Assembly: GCA_022575985.1 (NCBI GenBank)
Contig: JAKSXM010000147.1
Span: 23,346,001 to 23,410,000 of the forward strand
Direction: 5' to 3'
DNA: 64,000 bases
From: Anagrus nilaparvatae
Taxonomy: Eukaryota > Arthropoda > Insecta > Hymenoptera > Mymaridae
A program made the translations under genes and the position numbers. Every line of letters begins with the position of its first letter. Positions within the stretch are counted from its first letter, which is position 1. The notes beneath the pieces were generated by a model. That model did not search any database. It was not told the origin of the DNA and saw only the letters and a list, made by a program, of their open reading frames with translations. Below are positions 23,148 through 35,778 of this stretch, piece after piece.

Positions 23148-23960
23148 CTGCAAGTAATCATTTGGTCCACCCATCATGAATTTGATAAAAAATTTCAATT
23201 TTTTCAAATTTTATTTCCCTCTATATACCTTTACATAAGGTTGCTTTTTTGCTCCCTTTTCTTCCATATATTTGGATACGACTGCCTTTAATGCTGTTAC
23301 CTATACGGGTTTTCAAAGATTGAGAACCAACTATAAATAAACGTAAACTGCAAAAAAACCTATTTTTAAATTTATTATCGTTATATAAACTTTCATGATA
23401 AGTAAAGTATTACTTACTACTTTGGTAGTTTTTACATCCTGCTTTAATGGAAAATATTTTCAAGTTCTGGTTACTTCATTCACTAAATTTTTATGTAAGG
23501 TTGCTTTTTTGCTCCCTTTTCTTCCATATATTTGGATACGACTGCCTTTAATGCTGTTACCTATACGGGTTTTCAAAGATTGAGAACCAACTATAAATAA
23601 ACGTAAACTGCAAAAAAACCTATTTTTAAATTTATTATCGTTATAGAAACTTTCATGATAAGTAAAGTATTACTTACTACTTTGGTAGTTTTTACATCCT
23701 GCTTTAATGGAAAATATTTTCAAGTTCTGGTTACTTCATTCACTAAATTTTTATGTAAGGTTGCTTTTTGGCTCCGCTTTGTTCCATATATTTAGATACG
23801 ACTGCCTTTAATGCTGTTACCTATACGGGTATTCAAAGATTGGGAACCAACATAAAATAAACGTAAACTGCAAAAAAACCTACTTTTAAATTTATTATCG
23901 TTATAGCAACTGTCATGATAAGTAAAGTATTTTGTACTTTATATTATCGATAAGATCTAT

Positions 23961-25430
23961 AATTAAGTATTGTAATACGATTTTTCGTTGAATTAACCCT
24001 TATTCAAAGTTGACAATTTTTATAAAATATGAAGTTTCTAGATCTTAATTTATTTAGAAAATCTTGATCAATAACTTATTACTGATTAAATGAGTCAGGA
24101 AAAAATATTTATAAAGAAGTGATTTTCTCGTCATCTGATATTTATCACTTATTACATGAATTTCAATTGCTAAAGTTAGTATCCAATATAATTTATAAAG
24201 TGATTCCTTTCTAATAGGCTAAAACTCTCTGTAAAATAAATTTCTCTTCTATATAAGGTTTGTTTGGTCTAAATTGCTGAAATAATCGTACTTCTCAAAA
24301 ACAATCGTGGTAAATCATTTTAAAACGTTAAAAGCTTATCTTTTACGCTCTGTTGCCTTTATTAATACTGGTTATTTGCATGACTTTTGGTGGTCCGTCA
24401 AAGGAACGATTGGCTGTGTTTCTTATACAAAAATTACTTACCTTTTTATCCAAATTCACTCCGTATGCACTAAAATATCTGACTTCACAAAATGGCAGTT
24501 TTATTTTAAATTATTAGTTGTATAAAAATTAGCGAAAGAGCAATTTTGCATCGGTTTTGGTCTATTAATTAAACTAGGTTAAAATATATATTAAACCTCA
24601 AATATGGTTTAAACATACTTTTCAAATACAAAAAAAACTTAAAAGAGTTTACTAAAATGTTAAAAAATTAATAATTATATAAATTTAATTTATTTTTAAT
24701 GTAATTTTAAGTATTTAATATTAATAATTTATTAATTAGTACATTTTACTTTCATACGATAAAAATTTTTAACGCGAATTATGTTTTGTATTTTTTTAAT
24801 CTTATTAATTTTATTAATATTATATTAGTTTTATGTTTTAATCATATATTTTAAAGACATTATTTTTCTCATTGTTAAATAATAATTAAAATTTGAAAAA
24901 CATAAAAAAAAGTAGAATATCTGATCTAAAATTGTTACTCCCAATCGATAAAAAAATTTCAATTTAATAATAATTAAATTAATTATAACTATTTTAATAT
25001 TATCTAGGTTAAATCTTATTTTTCAAAAACGATGACTTCCATAAGAAGTTTTAATTCAATAATACAATTAATTATAATTATTTTATTATCTAAGTTAAAT
25101 CTTATTTTTCAAAAACGATGTCTTCTATACGAAGATTTGATTATAATTCTATTAATAATTAATCAAAATATTTTGAAAGTAATAACAAAGTAATATCAAT
25201 TTTTTATTGGCAAAAAATATATATTTTTTTAAAATTAATATATAATCACTATCTATATGAACCTTATTTATTAAAAAAAAACTAAATTATGATTAAAATT
25301 TATTCACAAAATTTCATTTAAAAATAAAAAATCACTCGTATGTAAAAGATCACTCGTACCATCAAATGAGAAAGTTAGAGGCATTATATTTCTCGTTTCA
25401 CACACTATTGGCTTGGTTGGTGTTTATTAT
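23961..25430. other. AT-rich sequence with one possible minus-strand exon end
   Basis: On the minus strand near 24,440 a good donor AAAAAG|GTAAGT follows the reading LPFCEVRYFSAYGVNLDKK. No acceptor or further exon supports it. Two phrases near 25,015 and 25,085 (TAAATCTTATTTTTCAAAAACGATG) are a short direct duplication. Nothing else was recognised. Confidence 0.35.
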
Positions 25431-25790
25431 CTAATGGGTTACCCCTGGAAAAGTAAACACCAGATCTTTAGGATTTTGGACCATGGTAAAATAATAGAGT
25501 TGTGCTCGCGAAGGAACTCCGGTGTCCTCCACAAAACAATCTACTGCGTCCAGTGGAATACATTTTCTTACCTCCATTAACCCAGGTCCAGGGTCATATT
25601 TGAGGATCATCCCTTCAAGGTGCCAATTTTCCAAGGACTCCGCCTTTTCAGCCTTATGTGGCGCATTCTTCAACGACCCCAATTTAGTAGCCATAGAATC
25701 ATACTTTATTGCAAAAATACAGTATTTTCTTTTGGAATACATTTGTAGCTGCATTTGGTAATAGTATTTATGGTTGTGATAATGCCCCAC
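25431..25790 (-). other. GC-richer open frame, unidentified protein fragment
   Basis: The frame is open for 119 codons, with an internal ATG (MATKLGSLKNAPHKAEK) near 25,693 that begins a stretch with balanced codon use unlike the AT-rich spacer. The text LKYDPGPGLMEVRKCIPLDA and VFTFPGVTH before the stop look like real protein. I do not recognise the family. A donor-like GAG|GTAAGA lies inside the frame, so it could be a fused or intron-retaining reading. It may be an old retrotransposon or gene fragment. Confidence 0.35.
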
Positions 25791-26765
25791 TGTCTACACC
25801 TGCAAATTTTAATTACACCTTGAATCTGTATCCTGTGCTGAAATTTGTTTTATTGGTATTTTTTTCATCAAATCATCGTCATTGTTCGTATTACATTTTT
25901 GGTAAATCTAGAAAAGTAAACAATCAGGATTTCATAGCCGTTCTTGTATTTTCTTTTATATTATTCCGATTCTTTGAATATATCTGACAACAGGATTTAT
26001 CTAGTTTTTGAATCTCTTCTTGAGTGATACTATTCAATTTCGTACAAAATCTTGTCTTTTCTTGCCTTTTTTAGATTTATTTTATATTATGAAACTTGTT
26101 GAAATAAGCCTACTTTCAAAATTTTTTTTATTTTAATTTATTAATTTATTATTAAAAACTATAATTTATTAATCATGAATAACAATATAAAACACTTGCT
26201 TAATTAATAATTATTTTTTAATATTATAATTAAAACAAAAATGAAATAAAATATCCTATGTTTTTTACAATGATTAAATTAAAATTATGATTTGAGTTAA
26301 AATATAAATAAACATGCTTTATTTAATTAAAAGTATATAATAATTACAATTAGTGGAAATAATGATTGTATACTATTTGATTCCGAAACAATAAGTTAAT
26401 CTAATAATAATTTATTTATGTATGTAAATTAGTATAACAAATTATGCTTTTTAAATAAAAAAAATTATTTAAAACTTAATTATATTTATTATTTTAATGT
26501 CTTATTAATTGAATTCCTTATCCCACTTATTCCTTGTCAATAATTAATCAACGTATTCCAGATATAAAAATATAAAAATAATTTGCAAATATAAATATAT
26601 TTCTGTCAAAATTTAATTTGCAATCATATTCAAGGCATCAGGGTTCAAAATCCGATCAGTCATTTTTCTGTAGTAATATTGTTTACATCATTTTTTACTA
26701 TGTAACTAACGTTAAACTATTTAAAACAAGCAAAAAATTTACAAAAAATACAATCAAAAAGAAAA
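25791..26765. other. AT-rich sequence, nothing recognised
   Basis: The plus-strand open stretches here are composition-driven and lack motifs or splice context. Confidence 0.45.
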
Positions 26766-27460
26766 AAAACGCTGCCAAACCATTGGCACTGAGATTCCTC
26801 AAAAAATTAAAATATATTTCCTTGAAGAGGAGCTACAAGAACGTATAACAATTTGTAGTTAGAACAGCCAAAAATAAGAAATTATTAGCATTTTTTTTTT
26901 TTTTAATTAGAAAACAAAATTTTTTTTTAATTTGGGTATCGGTTCCAGAAAATCCAACTATAACGAACTTTCTGAAACTAGTACTTTCATACAAAAGAAA
27001 TTAGGTAATACATATGTAAAAAATAAAAAAAATAACGCAGGGTTAACTTATTTTTTGGCGAAAATAATAAAAAAAAAAAGTTTTTACAAATATAAGTATC
27101 AAAAATGATGGTGTTTTTTTTTTTTTTAATTTTAATGCAAAATAATTAGGAAAAAAATTTTCAAAAAATTAGGTATGAGATCCGAAAAATTGAATGTTAC
27201 GAATTTCCCAAAACTAGTACTTCCATTGAAAAATAAAAGATATATCCGAATTGAAAAAAAAATTGTACTGTATTTTTTGGTGAAAAAATTTTTTGAGAAA
27301 ATATTTTTGAAATACTTTCTAGAATTGGAGTAAATCTTGAGAACATGCAAACACACACATACACACAGAAACATACGGTTTTTTAGCATCTGGGGCTCAT
27401 AAAACATGCAAAAAAATCGAAAATAAAAATTTAACCTACAACAAGGGTTCATTTAATAAA
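26766..27460. repeat. Second copy of the microsatellite-bearing repeat
   Basis: It starts with ACGCTGCCAAACCATTGGCA and contains CTGAAACTAGTACTTTCAT and related phrases. It has a short CA tract (about 27,347-27,368), then ACGGTTTTTTAGCATCTGG and CCTACAACAAGGGTTC. The order of parts is the same as in 7.1-8.3 kb, which supports one element family. Confidence 0.7.
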
Positions 27461-27759
27461 CAAAATAGCTGATTTAGTCAATTTTTTTACACCCCTAATA
27501 GGCTTTCTGATCAATGATCAGTAATCAGGTGTCTAAAAAATATTTTTTTATAATTCAGAAAACAGGGTATTCCTAAATTTCAAACCTGAAAATCTTTTTA
27601 TTTTTATTGGGTTTTGAACATTTTTTGGTGATCAGAAGAAAGATTTTCTACTTTCTTTAATTAATTTAGAATACAATTTTTAGGCATAAAATGTTTTTAA
27701 ATTTATTAAAAAAGGCCCTATGCTGTTGGACACAATTTTTGACTATTTGAAATTTTGTC

Positions 27760-28050
27760 CAGCAACGTTCTTTCCTCTGATCCCCAAAATTTTCAAATGA
27801 AAATAAAAAATTAATAAATTTTTTTTTACTTTAAATGGCACGCACTCAGTACTCTTAATCAACAAAACAATATTTTTAAAAAATTTGTATATTTTCAAAT
27901 TGTTTATTTATTTTGGGCGATCCAGCTTAAATTACTCAAAACTGGCCATCAGAAAATGGATTAAACCTTTAAATGTTTTTATTTACCAAAAATAAGTCGG
28001 ATTCATTTACAACTTTTAGATATTTAACATTGCTGTCGCCTTGACTTTGA
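27760..28050. repeat. Dispersed repeat, copy 1 of 3
   Basis: The stretch with AACTGGCCATCAGAAAATGG and AACATTGCTGTCGCCTTGAC has relatives at about 50,870-51,070 and 58,560-58,780 in the same orientation. It has no coding content. Confidence 0.55.
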
Positions 28051-28136
28051 TTTAATTATGCATGACAGCATTATGCTTAACTTAATAAAGAGGTAAATAA
28101 TAAAGTCAATATAATTTTATTTTAGTTATAATTGAT

Positions 28137-28142
28137 TTTATT
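28137..28142 (-). promoter_or_regulatory. Candidate poly(A) signal AATAAA
   Basis: AATAAA on the minus strand lies about 35 nt after the stop codon of the UPF0193-like gene. The composition makes chance matches common. Confidence 0.4.
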
Positions 28143-28176
28143 AAAAATATACATATTTATCATTATAAAATAATAT

Positions 28177-29342
28177 CTATTGATGATCTTCTAAATCGCC
28201 AAGTGGATATGGTTTTGGTAATGGATACTTATAATTATATTTTTCTAATTCTTTATTCGTTTCAAATGCTTTATTTTTATCGATTGATTCAATCAAACGT
28301 ATCTTTTGTGCTATTTCTTGATGTATCATTGATTTATATTTTTTACCCAGTCCTAAGCATTCCATATCTTGTAAAAATTCTATTCTTTCACGAATTCCTT
28401 GAACAACTAAAATGTTTAATAATTTTAAAATATTTTTATTGACATTGTTTTAAAATTAAATATGTTAATCTTACGATCTTTCAAAGGATCGTCATCTTCT
28501 TTTGCTGTACGTGCACGACGAGGTTTTTGATAAATTAATGGCTCTCGGGGTGTTGGAGGCATTTCTTTTCCATAAGCCATTATGCATGCTAAATGCCTTT
28601 TTTGATGATCCTTATCAGCTAAAATAAAATGAATACAATTTCTTTTTTCTTTATATAGTTTTAAAAAAAGTTATTATTAACCCTGGAATAACCACCCTAA
28701 TTTTTTTTTGCATTTTCGCTGTTTTAAAAGATAATAAGCTTTTATTAAAGGCACGTGAAGGATAGCAACAGCCAGCCTTAGTAAAAAAGAGGGTATAAAT
28801 TGCTTACTCTTATCATTTTTAAGAAACAAAAGGGAAAAAATTTCAAAATGAAATTAAGGGAGGGTACTCTAAGGTTATCAGAAAAGTAATTCCTTACGTA
28901 AAGACGTTGTTCTTCGAAATGGTTCTCTTTCATAAGCACCACTGTTAACAATCATATCTCTTGATCTCTTTTTCCAAACCGTTGGATACATCACCTAAAA
29001 TAAAAATTAAAATAAAAAATAAGAAAAAAAATTTTAATTTCAATCAAATTTTCACCTGAACATTATCATTCTGTTTCCTATACGATTTTAACAAAGGAGT
29101 TGATGGTGGAGGTAAAGATTCACCATTATTTATCGCTTTTTCGATGGTTTTCCTTTGCATCATACTAACTTTTGATTCTTCCATGAGCACTAAAAAATCG
29201 TTCAATTTAAATTTTTTGAAAATAATTGAATAAAAATGACCTTACATTTAATTAAATTTTTAGTATCTTCACTATATCTTCCTCTCGGTGGATTATGAAA
29301 AACCCCTTCACCCATACCAACACGTTGTAATTTTCCTTGCAT
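28177..29342 (-). CDS. UPF0193 (EVG1-like) protein
   Basis: Five coding exons join in phase into 233 codons: 29,342-29,246; 29,189-29,056; 28,994-28,898; 28,618-28,475; 28,406-28,177. All introns have GT...AG borders. The protein starts MQGKLQRVGMGEGVFHNPPR. It contains LIKLLMEESKVSMMQRKTIE with GESLPPP, then RDMIVNSGAYEREPFRR near residues 90-105, and a basic, charged C-terminal half. These blocks are those of the UPF0193 family (human C22orf23/EVG1). The length is close to the roughly 215-230 residues known for the family. The molecular function is not established, although the family is found in ciliated animals. A poly(A) signal follows the stop. The neighbouring gene on the right is divergent, 2 kb away. 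The family call rests on remembered motifs. Confidence 0.75.
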
Positions 29343-31390
29343 ATTTAATATTTTATTTTATTATACAACACTGACCTAAAACTCTGAAATAAAATTAAAA
29401 AATTTTTCTTTTTATTATCATAAAAATGTTAACTTGTCCATTAATATTAAATTCATATAGATCATTCAACTGGTTTAATATTCATAAATGAATGCATCAC
29501 GAAAACTCGTGGCTTTTTTTAAGTTAAATTTTATATAAGAGGGTATATTAGTTTCTATGACTACAAATGTAAATAAACGAATTTTTATTGTATGATATTA
29601 TTATAGCAACTAAAATTTTTTGGATGTTACAGAAAAAAATCAGGTTATTTCATTTTATCACTATTATTATTGATTTAATTATTTATGCAAATTGTTTTGA
29701 GTGTTCTAAATGTATTATTTAATTTATAGATTTGAAACATGACAAAATGTGATTTCTCTTTGCATAAAATCAATTTAGAAAAAATTTTTTTTTAAGTTTC
29801 GCCTAGTTTTATGTTTTATTAGCGCTTTAGCTTTTGTACGACAGAATTGATAAAAATATTATCCAAATAAATAATTTTTAAATAGGTTAAATAAATACAC
29901 CTATTTGTCACTCAATTTTTTTTCGTCTCTTAAAAAAATAAATCGAAAAACTGGTTGTCTTTTTAATTAAAAAAATATTCATTTTATTGAAATTTTTTTT
30001 AAAAAAAGGTAAAGATTTTAAAAAATTGTAAACATTAATAATGAAGTTTTTAATTAAAAAAATGAGGTAAATTTACACCCCCACTGATTCAACTTCATAA
30101 CAAACAAGGAAATGCTTCGGCGCAGTTGAAAATTTTCCTTTTAGTTGCATATAGAACGAGGGTGTGTTACCTTATACCTCGTCTATTTATTAAAAATTTT
30201 ATTAAAATAAATAAATTATTTCTTACTTTTTATAAAAAATATAAAATTTTAAGTGGGGGAGGGGGGGTTTAAGTGTGATAAAATAAAATTATTTCTGTAT
30301 TCAATTTTTGAGGTAAATTTTGGTAACAAAGAAGTTTTATCAAATTTATAAATCTCTTTTATATATAGTGGAATTGCGTTATCGATTTATATACATATAG
30401 AATAACTGGACAACATTTGTGATAAACATTTATTACTTTTTTACAAACAAAAAATTAATTTTTTAATTTTTTTCTGCAATTTTTTCGTAAGTATATAACA
30501 GGTAACTCGTTACTATTATTTGATATTTTTTTTGCTTTAATTTTGTGCAATATTTGTGGAGGTGAGGAAAAAAATTGTATTAACTGCATAATCCAAAAAA
30601 ATAACATTAGCAGGGTATCATGCACTAAAATATTATTTTTTGACTTTTTAGAGTATTACATAAAAAACTTGAAGTATTATTCTTGCGAGATGAAAAGAAA
30701 ATCTGCCAATAGCTATACCATTTGCTAATTTTGAATTTTAGAGAAAATGAAAAAATTACTGTTACCTATAATCCCGTAATTTCTTTTCCATAATTTTTTG
30801 AAGCATTATTTCTCGTTTATTATAATATATAAGCTATGTATGTAATTAGAAAATGAAGTAAGAAAATTTTTTTTTTATTTTCTTTTAATTATTTTTGGCT
30901 CAATTTTCAGAGTAATCTTTAGGAATCTTTTTAAAATCAAATTTAATTTTCTCATATCAAATTGCAAAATTACACTTAACTATTTTATGTACATCACTGC
31001 AAGCTTTCTCTGATTAAAGTTTGCTTGTATAGTGCTTGCAAATTAAAGATTTACTTGAATTTCTAGCAATTTGCAATAAAAGAATTTTTTTATTTTATGA
31101 ATATAATTAAAACGATTGTTTTATAACAATATATAAGAATTTATTAAACCTTTTAGAATCAAATTCATAATTTCTTAATTAAAATGCATTAATTAATAAC
31201 TGTAAAAAAAAATAACTGTAATATCTAAAAGATTTGATTGGATTTTGTAAGAAAATTAAGCAGATACAATAAAAAATATGTTAACAATGCTCCAATTATT
31301 TTAAAAAATAAAAAATTAATTCATTTTTTTTTTGGTTAATAATTAATTTTATTCTTTATAGGTATAAAAGAAAATATATAATCATTAAAA
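29343..31390. other. Intergenic AT-rich region between divergent genes
   Basis: It separates the minus-strand UPF0193-like gene from the plus-strand membrane protein gene and should hold both promoters. TATAAAAG at 31,363-31,370 is only about 20 nt before the ATG, too close for a normal TATA box. TTTATAG just before it could instead be an acceptor of a 5'-UTR intron. Nothing else was recognised. Confidence 0.5.
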
Positions 31391-32137
31391 ATGAAGATTA
31401 ATTTATTAAAAAATGTTCTTCATTACTTTAATCTGAGGCAAAGTACAATTCTTGTTGCCATCCTTCAATTGGTATTGTCTGGTTACATATTTATATTTTT
31501 TATTCTTGGATTAACACATGTCGCCAGTATAGAAGAAATGATAGCAAGAGATACCGAAGATGCACTCGAAAGAGAAGCATTAGAAGAAATAACATCAAAA
31601 CATATAAATAGTCATAGAATGGAAGTAGCTCACCATAATGCTGCTGAAGAAATCTATATGATGTATTGCAATTTAGTTGTTATTGTAGTGCATTTTATAT
31701 CAACTATGTTATTACTGTATGGTGCACTTATGGTATAATTAATAAATTATAAATTTTTAGAAAATAATTCTTTTATAGGTTTTTAAAAAAATAAATATTT
31801 TTTACAGAACAATCGATATTTCATGGCACCTTGGATGATGGTTATGATGACAATAATTGTAGCATTAATAATATCACTATTTCTCGTTGAAGAAGATTGT
31901 CCATTTATAGCTAAAATTGGTGGCAAAGCAGATTTAATTGATAGAATAATGATATCTGTGCTTACTTGTATTTGCATATACATGTGGTCGATAGTTTACA
32001 GTAATTATAGATCATTAGAAGTAAAAAAAGGCTTAATACATGAAATACATAATGTTAAAAAACCATTAAAAACAAAAAAATGTAATAAAAAAAATTGGAA
32101 TCCTAAAATTTCATCGCCCCAACCGTATAATGTTTAA
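31391..32137 (+). CDS. Four-helix membrane protein, unidentified (DUF4728-like style)
   Basis: Two exons (31,391-31,732 and 31,808-32,137) with a 75-nt intron (GTATAA...TTACAG) give 223 residues. Hydrophobic segments lie at about residues 19-42, 91-113, 120-141 and 158-178. The loop between the first two is long, acidic and helix-like (EEMIARDTEDALEREALEE, then many Glu/His). The tail after the fourth segment is Lys-rich and probably cytoplasmic. The motif NNRYFMAPWMM just before the third segment resembles insect four-helix proteins of the DUF4728/pasiflora type, but I am not certain. The start ATG has AAAAATG context and is the first in frame. It converges on the WIPI3 gene 1.6 kb downstream. 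Confidence 0.7.
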
Positions 32138-33769
32138 ACATGTATTATACATTTGTTTTTTAAGCTTCCATGTTTAGAATTTATTTGCTAAAAAAAACTG
32201 TGATTTTCAGAAATAAGTGTAAATATATTTCTTTATTATATTTTATTTAATTAGATTTTTTTTATAACGATTATAATAATATTTTTTTAAAGATAAACAA
32301 TAATAATATATTCCATAAATAATGATAATAACGCACAGAATGAATATTTTTAAAATACTAAATTTATAATCTACATTTTGGGCTAAGAATAAGTAAATTA
32401 CTACATTTACACTTATATATTACAAAATAAAATATTAATTGTAATTGTAGATGCATTTAATTTTGTTCTCGATAAATTAAAATACTCATATAAATTTTAT
32501 AAATATTTTTCTCATGTGCACTGTTATATTTAATTATAATTAGGTTTGATTTAAAAATAAAGTTCGAATTAACTGATAAAAATAAAAACAAATTTTTTTC
32601 GACATTTCAAAATTTGTTTCAAAATGTGAATTATTAAAAATTATATGAATTATTAAAAAAAAGTTTAGCTTTATATTGTATTTAAATTTAAATTATAAAA
32701 AAAAAAAAAAATTTAAGTGTGATAAGTGTGTACAAAATATTTAAAAGAATCAAAAGAAAAATAAATAAAATGTTACAATCGAAAAAAATACCTCTTAATT
32801 AAAAACAATTATTCGATACTGTAATTTGAAATCCTTAAATAAATAAAATTACATGTAATATTATTTTGAATCGTATTTTTTTAAATACTTTTTATTATAT
32901 ACACAAAAATGGTTTACTGACAGTAAAGTATTAAAATTATATTTTAAAATTTTTTAAACATAAATTTATTTATATACATTTTTAATGAAAACATTAATTT
33001 TATAAATGTATTGACTCATAGATTAGTTTTTTTGTCACTCAGTGACCAGCTTACCCTTTATGTTTTATAAAAAAATTGATTATTTTGATATGTTATAATA
33101 AATATCTTTCAAAAATCATATATATAAATCTTAACTTATAAATCAATATAATTTAATTTAATAGACGTATACTTGATATAAATATTACTTTTTAAAAATA
33201 TTCATGGAAATTGGTTGCATTTATGAGTATTTTAACTCATTCACTTGAATAATATTTATTTAAACTTAATAGATCTTTTTGATCAAATATAAAGATATAA
33301 ATTAATTAATGCTATTTAATTTTCTGAAAAAAAAATCATGTTTTAAATAACTCATTCAAAAATACCTTAATAATATGGTAAGAACATTTTAAAATAAAAC
33401 ATAAAAATTTATTAAAATCAGAAAATTTTTTCTTAATTTTATTATTTTACTTTGTGGCACTGACACTTTTAACGACTGATATGTCCAACAATCTTTTTAA
33501 ATATTTTTATTCTTATTTTTAATTATTTACAAATACCTATTTTGAGATTCAAAATTTTAAATATTTTTTAATCAATAATTATATTTTTCTATCCTTACCA
33601 TTTAAAAAGATTTTTTAACAAAAATTTTAAATTTGTCATAGTAAGAACTCTTACCCTATAAATAATTTTTTGTATAATCGAAAAACATTTTCGTTAAATC
33701 AAATATATTTCTAAGCGCACAATATTAAATCACAATTAAAGTAGTCTTATTTAACTTTTTTAAATTCAA
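32138..33769. other. AT-rich 3' intergenic region between convergent genes
   Basis: It lies between the stops of the plus-strand membrane protein gene and the minus-strand WIPI3 gene and must contain both 3' ends. An AATAAA at about 32,424 could serve the first gene. No other feature was recognised. Confidence 0.5.
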
Positions 33770-35778
33770 TCACATTTTATCATCTGTTATTTCCAGGAAC
33801 TGTGCATAAAAGTCTCTCATACACTCACCTTTATGATTGAAAACAAATCTGTAATAACTTCCATCAGCACAAACAACTGAAAACAAAATTAGGGGTAAAT
33901 TAAAAACTTATTGTTTAATTTAAAAAAGCCCATTAATTAATCAGAACAATTTTTTTTGCAATTGACAATTTTTTTGCTATGAACATAAACACAGTTAACA
34001 CAAACTTAATTTGATAACAATAAAAACTTCTACTTCAAACATAATACAATAAATTATTCAACCCTCAAATATTGCACATCAAGTATTTAAAAAAATATAC
34101 ATTCAAGTCCAAAACTAAGAATTAATCACCAGATACAGGAAGATTGGTGACCTAGTAAACAATTGGGAAATCAATATTTACTAATCAACAATTAACTAAT
34201 GTATCATTTGATTCAAGTAATATTTTATTTCTACTCAGTGAAAGGCTTAGCTCTATACATTTTGTTCATGGGCATAAAAAAAATACCCCAGATCATAAGT
34301 AAAGCAAAGCCGAGAATACTTAGTTGTGATTTGGGACTTTTTTTATTTTTACGCCCTTGGTTAAAAATGTACTATTAAATTTAAATAATAAAATCTGTAT
34401 TACAACAAAGGTATTAAATTTAAAATACTATGTAATCTTACCAATTATGCTGTTACTTTGCGTGCCAAAGGCACATATACATTGAGGTCCTCCAGGCACC
34501 TCAAATTTACAAAAACTCCAATTAGAACTAAAGTACTTTGGCAAAAATGTTGCTGATGCTAAACTTGATTGTTTGTTTAATTTTTGATCTTCAACAGAAA
34601 ATACATGAACTGTGCCATGATCACTAGCTACGCATAACCATGTTGAGTCATGATTAAAATTTATGCTTTAACAAAAAAGTTTGTTTTGTGGTTACTTCAA
34701 GTCATGATTTAATTGTAAATAAAATTAAGAATTTTCTTACCAATAAATATTGGCATGCTGTGTTCCTCTTCGCAATTCATTAATCATATTTCCTGTGAGA
34801 GAATCAAAAACTCTGATTAAGGTTCCTTTTTCTGATGCTGTTGCTAATCTTGTCCCTTGTGAATTTAAAGCTAAACAGGATAAAGGAGTTTCATGTGCTC
34901 CAATATTCAAGGGTTGTTTTTCTGTGTTAGCCAAGTCTACAACTAAAATATGTTTATTTTATTATTAGAGTTCATAAGAATTAAAAAAAAATTTTGCTTA
35001 CCTTGAACATGTCCATTTTTTCTACCAGGAAAAGCAAGCAATGAATTGTTACTATTAGGACAAAGTACACAAAGTCCTTTTGGATTTAAATTTGTTTCAA
35101 ACACATGCAACTGTTGTGGATTTTGTGTAAATGTATAAACTTTTATAACCCCTTCTAAAATTACAACTATTCTGTCTCTTCTTAATTTTACTCCTTTTAC
35201 TGGAGCATTAAAATCTAGTGTAATTGCTGGTTCTTTTTTTAAATCATCCCAAACTACAACTGCATAACACAAATAAAAATTTAATTATTATGCATACATT
35301 TATTAGAAAAATTTAAACAATATTTACCTCTATTTGATGGATAAAGAGGATTGGATCCTCCACCTACAAATGCCAAGTAATTGCATCGAAATAACATTTC
35401 AATATAACCCAATCCTCCGTCAGAAAAATCATGACGCTCCCTTTCTTTTAAAGGATTACAACTATAAACTCTGTATCCATTTTCCATTCCACAAGCAAAA
35501 CAACCTGCAGTTGCAATTTAAGTTAAGATTAATTAAATTTATGATAATTGAAAATAAGGTTAAACTATAACTTAAAGGCAAAAACTATAAAAGTACTAAT
35601 GTAAAGGATTTAAAAGATTTAAAATGCAAATATGTAGAATGTTGAGCTATCAAATTATTTATATATTATCATATATGATAACGACAATGATTATAACTTG
35701 AGTTAAATTACCTTGATCTTGATTGAAAGCAGCATAAAGAAGTCCATTACCGTAAGGGTTACCCCAGGTCAAGTCCAT
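33770..35778 (-). CDS. WDR45B: WIPI3 / WDR45B, autophagy PROPPIN
   Basis: This beta-propeller protein binds phosphatidylinositol 3-phosphate on membranes and takes part in autophagosome formation. Six exons join in phase: 35,778-35,712; 35,504-35,328; 35,259-35,002; 34,942-34,741; 34,665-34,442; 33,876-33,770. The total of 345 codons including stop gives 344 residues, the length I recall for human WDR45B. Diagnostic blocks are [15 protein letters not shown] at the start, [15 protein letters not shown] [59 protein letters not shown] and [12 protein letters not shown]. The lipid-binding signature appears as ELRRG (the (F/L)RRG motif) at the end of exon 4. All introns are GT...AG. The protein is intact, and no start nearer the propeller would keep the conserved N-terminus. 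WIPI4 is less likely because the sequence follows WDR45B throughout. Confidence 0.95.

Larger units (their letters stand above)
22566..23960. repeat. Tandem repeat, about 260-bp period, plus a displaced copy
   Basis: The phrase ATACGACTGCCTTTAATGC occurs at about 22,576, 23,276, 23,536 and 23,796. The last three define a direct tandem array of about 258-260 bp. Units 2 and 3 are almost identical, and the last is more diverged. The first copy is separated by about 600 bp containing other coding-like sequence. Each unit read on the minus strand has exon-like pieces: a basic stretch GRKGSKKATLHKNLVNEV, then VKTTKVVSNT beside a CAG acceptor-like site, and CCCGTATAG|GTAACAG. Confidence 0.8.

Noticed and set aside
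24307..24525. Plus-strand open frame of 72 codons
   Set aside because: No motif; the minus strand of the same region has a better exon-like reading with a GTAAGT donor.
31363..31370. TATAAAAG as TATA box of the membrane protein gene
   Set aside because: It is only about 20 nt before the start codon, so transcription would begin at or after the ATG; an upstream 5'-UTR acceptor is as likely.
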